Assembly (NCBI RefSeq): GCF_041725775.1
Contig: NZ_JBEUEL010000009.1
Location: 31,059 to 95,058, forward strand
Source of the DNA: Pueribacillus sp041725775
GTDB taxonomy: Bacteria > Bacillota > Bacilli > Bacillales > UBA6769
DNA: 64,000 nucleotides
Direction: 5' to 3'
Positions 43,120-52,042 of this stretch are shown here, piece after piece. A model generated the notes under the pieces. The model did no database searches, was not told where the DNA came from, and worked only from the letters and a program-made list of their open reading frames with translations. The translations under genes were made by a program, and so were the position numbers. Positions within the stretch are counted from its first letter, which is position 1. Each line of letters starts with the position of its first letter.

Positions 43120-43596
43120 TTACACCTCAGGTGTCGGCGTCGGCTCGGCATAGCCTTCTTTATATTGATTATCAATGTGGTCACGAATGTCCTTGATTGA
43201 TTTTCCCTCGCTATACATGACGATCGATTCCGCTGCAATATCTAGGCACGCTTGGCATCTCGTCGCATGGTCGTCCCAGACGAGTGAACCGTCCTCGTTA
43301 TTTTTGTAAATGAAACAATCGTAGTTGTCTTTATGCCCGACGGAATCGCCACAACCGCAGTAACACGGGATCTGTTCAAGTAAGTGTTGGTGTTGGGAAA
43401 CAGCCCTATAGATAAGTTTCATATCATCTGATTTATTGTCTAAAAAAGGTGGGAGTACAGACGTTGATTCTGTTTCTTCCCGCAAATCACCGAGTTGCGG
43501 TTGTTGAGAATGATTTTCTGCTTTTTTCGTTGAACAAGCTCCTAACGGCAAGGACAATAAAGCAAGGATAAAGAATAAGTTTACGATCTTGCGCAT
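43120..43596 (-). CDS. PCYCGC-motif lipoprotein
   Basis: A 158-residue lipoprotein precursor. The signal peptide runs to the lipobox LGAC, so the mature protein is anchored outside by the lipid-modified cysteine. The conserved IPCYCGCGDSVGHKDNYDCF motif and a CQAC pair downstream define the PCYCGC family, which may bind metal or take part in thiol chemistry; function is not established. ATG at 43596 is preferred over an upstream GTG lying too near AGGAG. Confidence 0.85.
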   Translation of the reverse strand: MRKIVNLFFILALLSLPLGACSTKKAENHSQQPQLGDLREETESTSVLPPFLDNKSDDMKLIYRAVSQHQHLLEQIPCYCGCGDSVGHKDNYDCFIYKNNEDGSLVWDDHATRCQACLDIAAESIVMYSEGKSIKDIRDHIDNQYKEGYAEPTPTPEV

Positions 43597-43860
43597 GATG
43601 CGAACCACTCCTATTTTCTGTACAGTCTATCCATATGTTAGCACAACAGAACGATTTATAACCGTGGCAATCTGACGAAAACGTGTTCAAATTATTTTTA
43701 GCAACTCAATCATTCTCACGGATACTATCCCTTTCAATACAGGGTTCCCGCAATCGGTTTAAACAATAATAATTTCCGAAGATTAAGATTTATATATCTA
43801 TTCTAGGAAAATTATTATAAACTTATAGTATGTGACTTTTGATTGAAAGGGGTATATAAA

Positions 43861-45282
43861 ATGCGAATTCAATTAAAACATTTTATTAATGGAGAATGGG
43901 TCGAGTCGACTGGTTCAAGGATTATTGACGTCATCAACCCAGCTACAGAAGAAGTGATTGGCCAAATTAGTGACGGGACAGAAGAAGACCTCAATAAAGC
44001 TGTTGCAGCAGCAAGAGCGGCTTTTCCGTCGTTTTCTCAAACGACGAAAGAAGAACGAATTCAATTGTTAAATCGAATTGCTGACGAATATGAGAAACGC
44101 AAAGGCGATATTGTGAACGTCATTACGCAAGAATTAGGAGCACCGCTTTCAATCAGTGAAAGAACACACTACAACATGGGATTGGCTCATTTCCGCCAGG
44201 CAGCGAAGGAGCTAGAAACTTTTGAATTTAATGAAAGGCGTGGAAATACGGTCATCCGTAAAGAACCGATTGGGGTAAGCGGACTGATTACACCATGGAA
44301 TTTCCCGACGAACCAAACCGCCACAAAGCTCGCAAGTGCTTTTGCAGCAGGGTGTACGGTTATATTAAAACCTTCAGAGCTTACACCTTTCGCAGCTATT
44401 ATTCTTGCTGAAGTGTTTCAGGCAGCGGAAGTACCTAAAGGTGTCTTTAATCTTGTCAATGGAACAGGGGAAATTGTCGGAAATGGCATTAGCTCTCACC
44501 CTGATATCGATTTTGTCTCCTTTACTGGATCTGGTGCAGTAGGTCAAAAGATTACCGAAAACGCAGCAAAAACAGTTAAAAAGGTCGCCCTTGAACTGGG
44601 AGGCAAATCTCCCCTCATCATTCTTGATGACTTTGATATGAAAAAAGCTGCCAAAATCGCGGTTACAAACGTTGTGTTTAATTCTGGTCAGGTATGTACA
44701 GCCGCAACGCGGACACTCATACCAAAATCAAAGCATGATGAGTTTATTGAAGCCGTCAAAGAAGTCCTACCGAATTATCGTGTTGGGGACCCCCTAGACG
44801 GAACAAACTTCTTAGGACCGCTCATTTCTGAAAAGCAATACAAACGCGTGCAAGGCTATATTGAAAAAGGGATCGAAGAAGGTGCCACACTCGTTGAGGG
44901 CGGAACCGGTAAACCGGAAGGCTTGGAAAAAGGCTACTATGTTAGGCCGACCGTATTTACAAATGTAAAAAATGATATGGTCATTGCTCAAGAAGAAATC
45001 TTTGGACCTGTCATGTCTATCATTACGTATGAAGACGTCGATGAAGCGATTGAAATCGCCAATGATACGATTTATGGTTTAGCTGGGTATGTCGTTGGCG
45101 AAGACAAGGAAACGGTTGAGAAAGTTGCAAACTCCATCCGAGCTGGTCGTATTGTTGTAAATGGTGCTTCCGGGGACTACTCTGCTCCATTTGGCGGCTA
45201 TAAACAATCCGGCATCGGTCGTGAGTGGGGCGACTATGGGATTGAGGAATACTTAGAAGTAAAATCAGTTGTCGGTATGTAG
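43861..45282 (+). CDS. Aldehyde dehydrogenase (NAD(P)-dependent)
   Basis: A 473-residue ALDH. The cofactor site is in TGSGAVGQKI, the catalytic Glu in ALELGGKSP and the nucleophilic Cys in NSGQVCTA; PWNFP is also present. It oxidises an aldehyde to the acid. ATG at 43861 is used because AAAGGGG is 8 bases ahead. It is monocistronic with a terminator. In context it may finish oxidation of fatty or aromatic aldehydes; substrate unknown. Confidence 0.92.
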   Translation: MRIQLKHFINGEWVESTGSRIIDVINPATEEVIGQISDGTEEDLNKAVAAARAAFPSFSQTTKEERIQLLNRIADEYEKRKGDIVNVITQELGAPLSISERTHYNMGLAHFRQAAKELETFEFNERRGNTVIRKEPIGVSGLITPWNFPTNQTATKLASAFAAGCTVILKPSELTPFAAIILAEVFQAAEVPKGVFNLVNGTGEIVGNGISSHPDIDFVSFTGSGAVGQKITENAAKTVKKVALELGGKSPLIILDDFDMKKAAKIAVTNVVFNSGQVCTAATRTLIPKSKHDEFIEAVKEVLPNYRVGDPLDGTNFLGPLISEKQYKRVQGYIEKGIEEGATLVEGGTGKPEGLEKGYYVRPTVFTNVKNDMVIAQEEIFGPVMSIITYEDVDEAIEIANDTIYGLAGYVVGEDKETVEKVANSIRAGRIVVNGASGDYSAPFGGYKQSGIGREWGDYGIEEYLEVKSVVGM

Positions 45283-45308
45283 CTCTCAATGATATAAGTC
45301 CTTAAGCA

Positions 45309-45338
45309 AAAGCACTTATCCATCGGGTAAGTGTTTTT
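45309..45338 (+). terminator. Terminator of the aldehyde dehydrogenase gene
   Basis: CACTTATCC (45313-45321) pairs with GGGTAAGTG (45325-45333), followed by TTTTT. Confidence 0.88.
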
Positions 45339-45405
45339 GTTGTTTTTCTTTTCTCTTCCCTCCAGAACATTCGTTCCGTATAATAGTAAGAGGAGTTGAG
45401 CTTAA

Positions 45406-45777
45406 ATGGCCTATGCGAATGATGAAGAGAGAACATTAGTTGAACAGATGATTTTTCTTCCGTTAGTAAAAAAGGTGCTCGTTCATGATGCTCAGGCACT
45501 CGCTACCTACACAAAATTACCTCGACCCTATTTGAAATTAAACGAAAGCATCTTCCGAACAGTAAGCAATGACTTACGGATCGTAAAACGTGAAGTGTAT
45601 AAACGAGGAATGAAAGTATTTGAGGATTCGAGAGATCATACAAGCATTGTGTATAAAGCGTACGTTCGCGGGTACGAAGAAACATACCGTTATGCTTTTG
45701 TTATTTTAAAAAACAAAACAGAAGAATATTTAGAAAAATATATAATTCACGCAAAAAATGACCGAAATGAACAATGA
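45406..45777 (+). CDS. Conserved Bacillaceae hypothetical protein (possibly YhjD-like)
   Basis: A 123-residue basic helical protein without membrane segments or known motif. Its layout (FLPLVKKVLVHD, LPRPYLKLNESIFR, VKREVYKRGMKV) recalls Bacillus YhjD, of unknown function, but the match is from memory and loose. ATG follows AGAGGAG, and a TATAAT box lies near 45379. Confidence 0.65.
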   Translation: MAYANDEERTLVEQMIFLPLVKKVLVHDAQALATYTKLPRPYLKLNESIFRTVSNDLRIVKREVYKRGMKVFEDSRDHTSIVYKAYVRGYEETYRYAFVILKNKTEEYLEKYIIHAKNDRNEQ

Positions 45778-46250
45778 CTGTTTCTAAAACAAAACATCAC
45801 AAGACCCACGATTCATCGTCTATTTAATCTCCAATGAGATGAATATCCATGTAAGTAGGAACAGCAAAACGATTCCGTGTACCCGTCAATCCTCGAAATA
45901 AAACAGCATGTGTTGACGGAATCATCCGCCTACCATCGCATTTGTCTTCCATCAGACCTCGTTCGACTTGCATTCATTCAACTACGGATTTTAAAACGAT
46001 TAAACTTGCGATAAAATCTTTTCAAGCAACAAACGTCACTTTTACTTCCTATCTTCGTTTCCAGGATTTGCAGGGCTTCAATCCACTAAAAATATGATTG
46101 AATATCCATACGAATAGACGTAAGCCAATAAATAGTACTTTACAAATAGCCATCAAGTAGGTTGTGTTATATTTCTGAATATTGTTATAATACTTAAATA
46201 TAGTTCACTTTCATGGAGAAGGTGCACTAAAAAATTGAGAGGTGAATGAA
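45778..46250. other. Intergenic stretch without a recognised gene
   Basis: A 49-codon minus-strand frame at 45824-45973 (containing LFRGLTGTRNRFAVPTYMDI) reads as coding-like but has no ribosome-binding site; it may be the end of a lost gene. Otherwise nothing is seen. Confidence 0.4.
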
Positions 46251-47897
46251 ATGCCGGAGGTTCTTTCAAAACAGGTTGAAAACTTACTTCACGAATATAA
46301 TCGCCAAATCCCTTCCGTCGCTCACGTACTCTGCGACCGTCATAATCAGAATAAAGTCGCACTATGTTATGAAAATTCAGTAGGTGAAAAGCAAACTTAT
46401 ACGTATGGTGAACTAGCTGAACTTTCTAAGAAATTCGCCACTGTTCTTCATAATTTAGGGATTAAAAAAGGACAACGTGTCGCTATTCTATTACCAAAGG
46501 GACCTGAGCTCTTCATTTCGGCTCTTGCTGTTTGGAGACTTGGGGCGATCCATGTTCCTTTGTTTACCGCATTTGGTCCGCAAGCGATCGCTTACCGTGT
46601 AAATCATAGTGGTGCACAAATTGTCATAACCGATTCAGAAAATCGTGCAAAACTAAACGAAACAGCATCTGAATCAAATCCAATTGACACTTCTCGTGTC
46701 CACGTGATTACTGTAACGTCTGAATCTGAACATGTTCTTGAATCGAAGTCTTCTGACATCCAATTTTGGAATTCGCTTTACAATGCCACTCCCCTCTCGA
46801 AAAACAGTGAAGTCACAGGAGATGATTTGTTCATTTTGCTTTTCACTTCAGGGACGACAGGGCAACCAAAAGGCGTAGAAGTTCCTGTAAACGCATTGGC
46901 AGCTTTTGAAGGATATATGCGGTTTGGACTTGACCTCCGGAAAGATGATGTCTTTTGGAATATCGCTGATCCTGGTTGGGCTTACGGCTTATATTTTGCA
47001 TTAATTGGTCCCCTACTTCTAGGTCAGACGACGATGATGTTCAACGCAAAATTTAACGTCGAAGAAACATATCGCATTCTCGAAGAATATGAAGTCACAA
47101 ATTTTGCAGCTGCACCAACGGTTTATCGTGCAATGCGAGCGGAGGGAATTCCTCAGGACTCGAAAGAAAAATTAAAATTACGTGTTCTTTCAAGTGCCGG
47201 TGAACCATTGAATCCAGATGTCAGTGCGTGGGCCGAAGCTCATTTAGGTGTCCCAATCCACGACCATTACGGACAAACTGAACATGGGATGATCGTTAAC
47301 AACCATCATTACGCAGAACTTCAGCATACCCTTAAAATGGGCTCAATGGGTAAACCGATGCCAGGCTATCGAATCGTGATTATCGATGAAAAAGGCAATG
47401 AATTACCACCTGGTGAAGAAGGTCAAATTGCCATCGATACAGAGCATTCTCCTTTGCTATGGTTTCGTGGCTACTACCAAGATCAAAAACGTACAACTGA
47501 GCGATTTACGATGGACGCACGTTACTATTTGACAGGTGACAATGGTAGCCGAGACGATGAGAACTATTTTTATTTTTCTGGACGTTCGGATGACATTATT
47601 ACGAGTGCGGGGTATAAAATAGGACCATTTGAAGTCGAAAGTGCATTGATGAATCATAAGGCTGTAGCGGAAACAGCAGTTGTGGGGGTCCCAGATGAAA
47701 AGCGCGGAGAAATTGTAAAAGCGTTTGTCGTCCTTCGTTCAGGTTTTACACCAAGTGATGAGTTAAGCCAAAAATTAAGCCAGTTTGTAAAAGAGAATTT
47801 ATCAGCCCATGAATATCCACGTGAAATCGAGTTCGTCGAAACACTGCCCAAAACACCAAGTGGTAAAATCCAACGCTTTCTATTACGCGAAAATTAG
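46251..47897 (+). CDS. Acyl-CoA synthetase, acetyl/medium-chain type
   Basis: A 548-residue ANL-family ligase closer to acetyl- and medium-chain acyl-CoA synthetases than to the long-chain ligase at 10020. Motifs: FTSGTTGQPKG (phosphate loop), DHYGQTEHG (adenine site), YYLTGDNGSRDDENYFYF and GRSDDIITSAGYKIG (hinge), and the catalytic lysine near the end in KTPSGKIQR. It converts a carboxylate to acyl-CoA with ATP. ATG at 46251 is favoured by GAGAGGTGA. It is followed by its own terminator. Confidence 0.9.
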   Translation: MPEVLSKQVENLLHEYNRQIPSVAHVLCDRHNQNKVALCYENSVGEKQTYTYGELAELSKKFATVLHNLGIKKGQRVAILLPKGPELFISALAVWRLGAIHVPLFTAFGPQAIAYRVNHSGAQIVITDSENRAKLNETASESNPIDTSRVHVITVTSESEHVLESKSSDIQFWNSLYNATPLSKNSEVTGDDLFILLFTSGTTGQPKGVEVPVNALAAFEGYMRFGLDLRKDDVFWNIADPGWAYGLYFALIGPLLLGQTTMMFNAKFNVEETYRILEEYEVTNFAAAPTVYRAMRAEGIPQDSKEKLKLRVLSSAGEPLNPDVSAWAEAHLGVPIHDHYGQTEHGMIVNNHHYAELQHTLKMGSMGKPMPGYRIVIIDEKGNELPPGEEGQIAIDTEHSPLLWFRGYYQDQKRTTERFTMDARYYLTGDNGSRDDENYFYFSGRSDDIITSAGYKIGPFEVESALMNHKAVAETAVVGVPDEKRGEIVKAFVVLRSGFTPSDELSQKLSQFVKENLSAHEYPREIEFVETLPKTPSGKIQRFLLREN

Positions 47898-47911
47898 CAT
47901 TTTTAAAGTAT

Positions 47912-47944
47912 ACAGTTGTCAAGCATAACTTGACAACTGTTTTT
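47912..47944 (+). terminator. Terminator of the acyl-CoA synthetase gene
   Basis: ACAGTTGTCAAG pairs perfectly with CTTGACAACTGT, followed by TTTT. Confidence 0.92.
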
Positions 47945-48284
47945 AGGTTGCTTTTCACACGTGAAGACTGTGTTTTTGCGAGTTTGTCCCAGTTCACTTT
48001 CGACATATAAGCCTTTCATCACAAAGTCTAATCCAATCCTTTTTGAATATGCATTCTTTTGTTTCTCGTATTCTATAAAAAATCGAAAGATCGTATTTGC
48101 TAGTTTTTGTTTTTAATTATAGTACGAGACTTTATTTTATCAAAATCTCTCTATACCATCTTTCACTATGATGTTTTCATTAACGAAGCTAGTCGCGTAG
48201 GATTGTGGAAAATTCAGCTTTTTTCCTCCAAAGAAGATTTATGAATCTATCTTACCTTGGGTAAAATTTTCATCCTTCCCCTTA
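47945..48284. other. Intergenic stretch without a recognised gene
   Basis: AT-rich DNA beyond the thioesterase remnant; no frame with a start signal, and no repeat or RNA that I can support. Confidence 0.5.
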
Positions 48285-48634
48285 CTAATCATACAAATAT
48301 GCGACAAAGCTTTCTTTTTCGTCATAAATATGACAATTATGCGATCCCGTCTTGTTCCCTTTTTTATCGCTTAGCCGATTGCTCAAAGTTTTGCTTCCAG
48401 ATTGGTTTGAAGAAATTTAAGTCGTAAATAGTTCATCATCAGACAACGTGCTTACGCACCCTATTGCAACATCCATAATGTCACAAAGTATACAATAATC
48501 ATGCATCGTGCCCATCAGGTTAAATGGTCGTTCGGTAACTTCAAGTTCAATGACAACTTCACCTTCCTCCGTTTCGGCAATGTTAAGCCCGCGCGCTATT
48601 GCATTAGATCTTTCACCGATTCAACGATTTCCAT
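48285..48634 (-). pseudogene. Degenerate PaaI-type hotdog thioesterase gene
   Basis: The minus strand encodes pieces of a PaaI-like thioesterase: MEIVESVKDLMQ, then GLNIAETEEGEVVIELEVTE, then GTMHDYCILCDIMDVAIG (family: GxxHGG and D-I-A-D-x-A-M-G), STLSDDELFTT, a stop, then NFFKPIWK and CHIYDEKESFVAY. At least one frameshift, two stops and loss of a Gly in the GGT/HGG loop make it non-functional. An intact homologue lies at 50612-51067, so this may be a decayed paralogue. Confidence 0.8.
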
Positions 48635-48714
48635 CTTTCATCATTCTTATTCTAGTCACCATCTAAAGTGCAATGTGAAAAAGAGGAGAATCTTCCCTTC
48701 TTCCATTTTTTATG

Positions 48715-49692
48715 TTAATATGCCGATACTTTTTTGTTCAATTGTTGTTTTGCAACAGCGTATTCTTGAGCAAGCCGGTCAATATATGCTTCGGCGCTCG
48801 TAATATCTTTAATCACTCCGATCCCTTGTCCACACCCCCAAATATCTCTCCATGCTTTTGCATCTTTATTTCCACTGCTAGCAAAGCTCATTTGGGATGG
48901 ATCGCTTTCTGGAAGTGAATCGGGATCCAAGCCAGCATTGCGAATCGATGGTGCAAGATAATTACCATGAACACCAGTGAAGTAGTTACTATACACGATG
49001 TCGTCAGATGTACTTTCAGTAACCATCTGCTTATATTCTTCAACAGCTCGTGCTTCATATGTTGCAATAAACGGTGATCCAATATAAGCAAAATCAGCAC
49101 CCATCGCTTGAGCAGCAAGTATGCTTTCGCCTCTCGCAATTGAACCAGACAATGCAAGTGGTCCATCAAACCACTCTCGAATTTCTTGAACTAATGCAAA
49201 TGGACTTTTTGCACCAGCATGCCCACCAGCTCCTGCGGCAACAGCAATTAAGCCATCTGCACCTTTTTCGATCGCCTTGTGAGCAAATCGATTATTAATG
49301 ACATCATGTAGAACAGTTGCGCCATAGCTGTGTGCTGCAACATTAACTTCCTCACGAGCACCTAAAGATGTAATAATAATTGGAACCTTGTATTTTACAC
49401 ACAGTTCCATATCTTGCTCTAAACGTTGATTTGAACGGTGTACAATTTGATTAATAGCAAACGGTGCAGCGGGTCGATCGGGGTGACGAGCATTATGTGC
49501 TTCTAACTCTTCAGTAATTTCCGCTAACCATTCATCGAGCTGAGAAATCGGTCTTGCATTCAATGCAGGCATTGCACCGACAATTCCTGCTTTACATTGG
49601 GCAATGACTAGCTTTGGATTACTAATAATGAAAAGCGGTGCACCAATGACAGGAATACGTAAGTTTTGTAGAATTGATGGAATATGTGACAT
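48715..49692 (-). CDS. Nitronate monooxygenase / NPD family FMN protein
   Basis: A 325-residue flavoprotein of the 2-nitropropane dioxygenase family, distant from the one at 16116. IPVIGAPLFIISNP is the N-terminal mark and AAGAGGHAG carries the conserved His; SGSIARGESILAAQAMGADFAYIGSPF binds FMN phosphate. Members with this layout occur next to acyl-CoA genes and act on unknown substrates. It lies 106 bp after the MBL gene and may be part of the marR-led group. Confidence 0.88.
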   Translation of the reverse strand: MSHIPSILQNLRIPVIGAPLFIISNPKLVIAQCKAGIVGAMPALNARPISQLDEWLAEITEELEAHNARHPDRPAAPFAINQIVHRSNQRLEQDMELCVKYKVPIIITSLGAREEVNVAAHSYGATVLHDVINNRFAHKAIEKGADGLIAVAAGAGGHAGAKSPFALVQEIREWFDGPLALSGSIARGESILAAQAMGADFAYIGSPFIATYEARAVEEYKQMVTESTSDDIVYSNYFTGVHGNYLAPSIRNAGLDPDSLPESDPSQMSFASSGNKDAKAWRDIWGCGQGIGVIKDITSAEAYIDRLAQEYAVAKQQLNKKVSAY

Positions 49693-49798
49693 ATTTTTTA
49701 TCTCTCCATTCTAATTATTGATTTTATAAACAATTTGATTACGGCAAGATCAGCCAAGTTTAAGAACGATTTGCTTTACTAGATTGACGACAATACGT

Positions 49799-50599
49799 TT
49801 ATTGGAATTCAGCAATAATTGAAGAAACAATATGTAGTGAATCCCATTCTCCTTCGGAAATCGTAATAATAGGATATTTTTTTGGGAAAAGTTTCGCATT
49901 AATTTCTTCTAATGATAATCCCTGTTGATAAAACTCTTTCACTTCCCCAGTTAGATTTTCAAGGTTTTCCAACTTTTCTTTCAATACTTTTTTTCCGTTT
50001 TGTATAAAGCCAGCGTGACAGCAAAACATTGAATCAAAATCATACGTAAGTAACTTTCGGATTGAATCCATAATGACTGGAATCGATTCCGTATTCATGA
50101 TAACTTTTGTTTCGGGATGCACGAATAAATCACCTGAAAATAACTGTCCTGTTTCTTTGTTAAATAGAGAAACGTGATCATCTGCATGACCCGGCGTATA
50201 AATCACCTCCCATTCCCTGCTCCGTGATTGAATTGTATCACCGAGTGGCACCGCTGTAAACGCTTCCCTTTTTCCCCAAGTCAATTGGCGGTATAGTGGA
50301 TATGGATAAGGTTCAGCACAAATTTCGATTCCGTTCGGATGAACGTAAATAGGAACATTCCGGTTTTTTTCAATCCATGGAGCAGTGCCTGAGTGGTCCT
50401 CATGACTATGTGTTAACGTTACTAACTCAAATGAATAATTTTCATAAAACGGGATTAAACTTGCTTCCGCTCTTTCCGGTCCTGTATCGATGAGCATTCC
50501 ATCAACGATAAAAACAAACACTGGATTCGCTTTTTGACCCGCAATTGAAATTTGCACTTTTCCACAAGTTACGTTTTCTCTTTCAAATACTTCAATCAT
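49799..50599 (-). CDS. MBL-fold metallo-hydrolase (first copy)
   Basis: A 266-residue metallo-beta-lactamase-fold hydrolase. The metal motif THSHEDHSG (about residues 61-69), the second His in TPGHADDH, the Asp in LFSGDLF and a late His in CCHAG are all in place for two metal ions. Hydrolysis of a thioester or lactone is typical, with no substrate indicated. The protein at 59493-60314 is a clear paralogue. It is 12 bp after the thioesterase gene. Confidence 0.88.
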   Translation of the reverse strand: MIEVFERENVTCGKVQISIAGQKANPVFVFIVDGMLIDTGPERAEASLIPFYENYSFELVTLTHSHEDHSGTAPWIEKNRNVPIYVHPNGIEICAEPYPYPLYRQLTWGKREAFTAVPLGDTIQSRSREWEVIYTPGHADDHVSLFNKETGQLFSGDLFVHPETKVIMNTESIPVIMDSIRKLLTYDFDSMFCCHAGFIQNGKKVLKEKLENLENLTGEVKEFYQQGLSLEEINAKLFPKKYPIITISEGEWDSLHIVSSIIAEFQ

Positions 50600-50611
50600 T
50601 AGTTCACACCT

Positions 50612-51067
50612 CTATCGTTTCACAATGACCGCCATCGTACAACGAGAAATACAAATCAATTTTCCGTTTTCGTCAGTAATTTTTATATCCCAAACCATTG
50701 TCGTCCGTCCTTTGTGAAACGGTGTAGCTGTTGCTGTTACAACGCCATCTGCTTTACTACGAATATGATTTGCGTTAATTTCCATCCCAACGGGATTATA
50801 TTTTGATTGATCAATATTGATAGCTGTTGCAATTGTCGCTGCGGTTTCCGCCAATGCAACAGAGGCTCCACCGTGTAAAATCCCCGCTGGCTGCCACGTT
50901 TTTGGTCCGACAGGCATCGTCATGACAACACGATCTGGTGTCAATTCTACATATTCCATGTCGAGTTGCGCAAGCAACGTATTTTCGTTTTGTTGCTTTA
51001 TTTGTTCTGCAAACTCTTCCTCATTTTTTGCGCCAAAACGTTCTAAAATGTCGTTTGAAATAATCAT
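50612..51067 (-). CDS. PaaI-family acyl-CoA thioesterase (hotdog fold)
   Basis: A 151-residue hotdog thioesterase. The motif PAGILHGGASVALAETAAT matches the active-site helix of PaaI-type enzymes. It would hydrolyse acyl- or aryl-CoA and free CoA. It overlaps marR by 4 bp, so its synthesis is coupled to the regulator. The gene group marR-thioesterase-MBL suggests a response to build-up of a CoA ester or aromatic acid. Confidence 0.9.
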   Translation of the reverse strand: MIISNDILERFGAKNEEEFAEQIKQQNENTLLAQLDMEYVELTPDRVVMTMPVGPKTWQPAGILHGGASVALAETAATIATAINIDQSKYNPVGMEINANHIRSKADGVVTATATPFHKGRTTMVWDIKITDENGKLICISRCTMAVIVKR

Positions 51068-51504
51068 GTCAATCGACCTCCTCGGATTCCAATATCAAAA
51101 AGCATTTGTTTAAACTGATTTCTTTCTTTATCATCTAGTCCAGACAAGACTTCTTCATTCATTTCATCCATTTTCTTTTTTAATGGCTGTTCCAATTCTT
51201 TACCTTTTTCCGTTAAGTAAATCAGTTTTGTGCGTCGATCCGTCGGATCAAAACGTCGTTTAATGAGCTCATTTTGTTCAAGACGATCGATGATTCCTGT
51301 AATCGTCGCACTATCTAACAACAAACTTTTGCCCAGTTCATAACTAAACTGTCCATCTTTTTTCCACAGTTGATAAAGAAGAGCGTATTGCACTGGTGTA
51401 ACACCATAAGGCTCGAGTTTCGCTTTACTAATTTGACTCGCTCGTTGTAACGCTTTTCCAAGTAAAAAGTGGACACAAATATGACCTGCGTTTATTTCAT
51501 TCAC
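51064..51504 (-). CDS. MarR-family transcriptional regulator
   Basis: A 146-residue MarR protein. The winged helix includes SLLLDSATITGIIDRLEQNELIKR and the wing DPTDRRTKLIYLT. MarR dimers bind short palindromes and release them on binding phenolic or acyl ligands. The GTG start at 51504 directly abuts GGAGG, which is unusually close; ATA at 51495 would have ideal spacing, so the true start is uncertain. Three tandem palindromes lie 37-76 bp upstream. Confidence 0.88.
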   Translation of the reverse strand: MNEINAGHICVHFLLGKALQRASQISKAKLEPYGVTPVQYALLYQLWKKDGQFSYELGKSLLLDSATITGIIDRLEQNELIKRRFDPTDRRTKLIYLTEKGKELEQPLKKKMDEMNEEVLSGLDDKERNQFKQMLFDIGIRGGRLT

Positions 51505-51540
51505 CTCCTAATTAAATATTCGAATTACTCAGAGTATACC

Positions 51541-51580
51541 ATGTGCACAAGTAGTTTGTATACAAGTAATTTGTGCGCAA
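51541..51580. promoter_or_regulatory. Three tandem MarR-type operators at 15-bp spacing
   Basis: ATGTGCACAA (51541-51550), TTGTATACAA (51556-51565) and TTGTGCGCAA (51571-51580) are palindromes of the form TTGTRYRCAA. Their starts are exactly 15 bp apart, joined by GTAGT and GTAAT linkers. Confidence 0.65.
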
Positions 51581-51605
51581 ACAATAAAACGACTCTCGTT
51601 CATTG

Positions 51606-51634
51606 TTGATTAGCGTAAATGCTTGCCATATAAT
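51606..51634 (+). promoter_or_regulatory. Promoter of the candidate antitoxin RNA
   Basis: TTGATT (51606-51611) and a perfect TATAAT (51629-51634) are separated by 17 bp. It points rightward, into the 3' end of the small toxin gene on the opposite strand. Confidence 0.7.
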
Positions 51635-51640
51635 GGGGAT

Positions 51641-51762
51641 AGAATCAACAAAGACACAGGTGCTAGCCACACCTATATCTCTTGTAATGGCGCGGCCAGT
51701 CAATCGTTAAGCAAGTGTAATCATCCAACATAGCCTGGAAAGCTGAGGGTGATTGCTTTTTA
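51641..51762 (+). ncRNA. Candidate antisense antitoxin RNA of a type I toxin-antitoxin locus
   Basis: Predicted from the promoter at 51606-51634 to a terminator-like hairpin AATCAtCC (51719-51726) with GGTGATT (51748-51754) followed by GCTTTTT. The roughly 120-nt RNA would be complementary to the last 100 bases of the toxin reading frame, as in Bacillus RatA/TxpA and SR4/BsrG loci. Confidence 0.6.
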
Positions 51763-51851
51763 ATTTGCAGAAGCATGATTACAACCATAATCAAGGTTAA
51801 AACAAAGATGCCAAATGCAAAAGTGGTGTTTGCTACGTCTGCTGTAATCAC
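51663..51851 (-). CDS. Small holin-like membrane toxin candidate
   Basis: A 62-residue protein from GTG at 51851 (GTGGAGG just upstream). Residues about 7-28 form one hydrophobic helix (NTTFAFGIFVLTLIMVVIML), followed by a short basic and polar tail with aromatic residues. Type I toxins of the Bacillaceae annotated as holin-like have this layout. The 3' part overlaps an antisense transcript unit, supporting the call. An in-frame extension upstream is possible but lacks start signals. Confidence 0.65.
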   Translation of the reverse strand: MITADVANTTFAFGIFVLTLIMVVIMLLQIKKQSPSAFQAMLDDYTCLTIDWPRHYKRYRCG

Positions 51852-52042
51852 GGACCTCCACCCTTCTAACGAAGGTATAAGGATCAGTCGCTTACTCAAC
51901 TATGCAACTACATATTAATTGTAATTTTCAAATAACTATAAGCTGTTGTCACTCTTTCTATCTTTTCCTCATTGATACGACTCTGATCTTACACTATACT
52001 GAAAATAGATTGTTCAACATAGAATTGAAAGGGGAAAAAGGA

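Noticed and set aside
45824..45973. 49-codon minus-strand frame
   Set aside because: Reads like protein but has no ribosome-binding site and no known relatives; kept only as a note.
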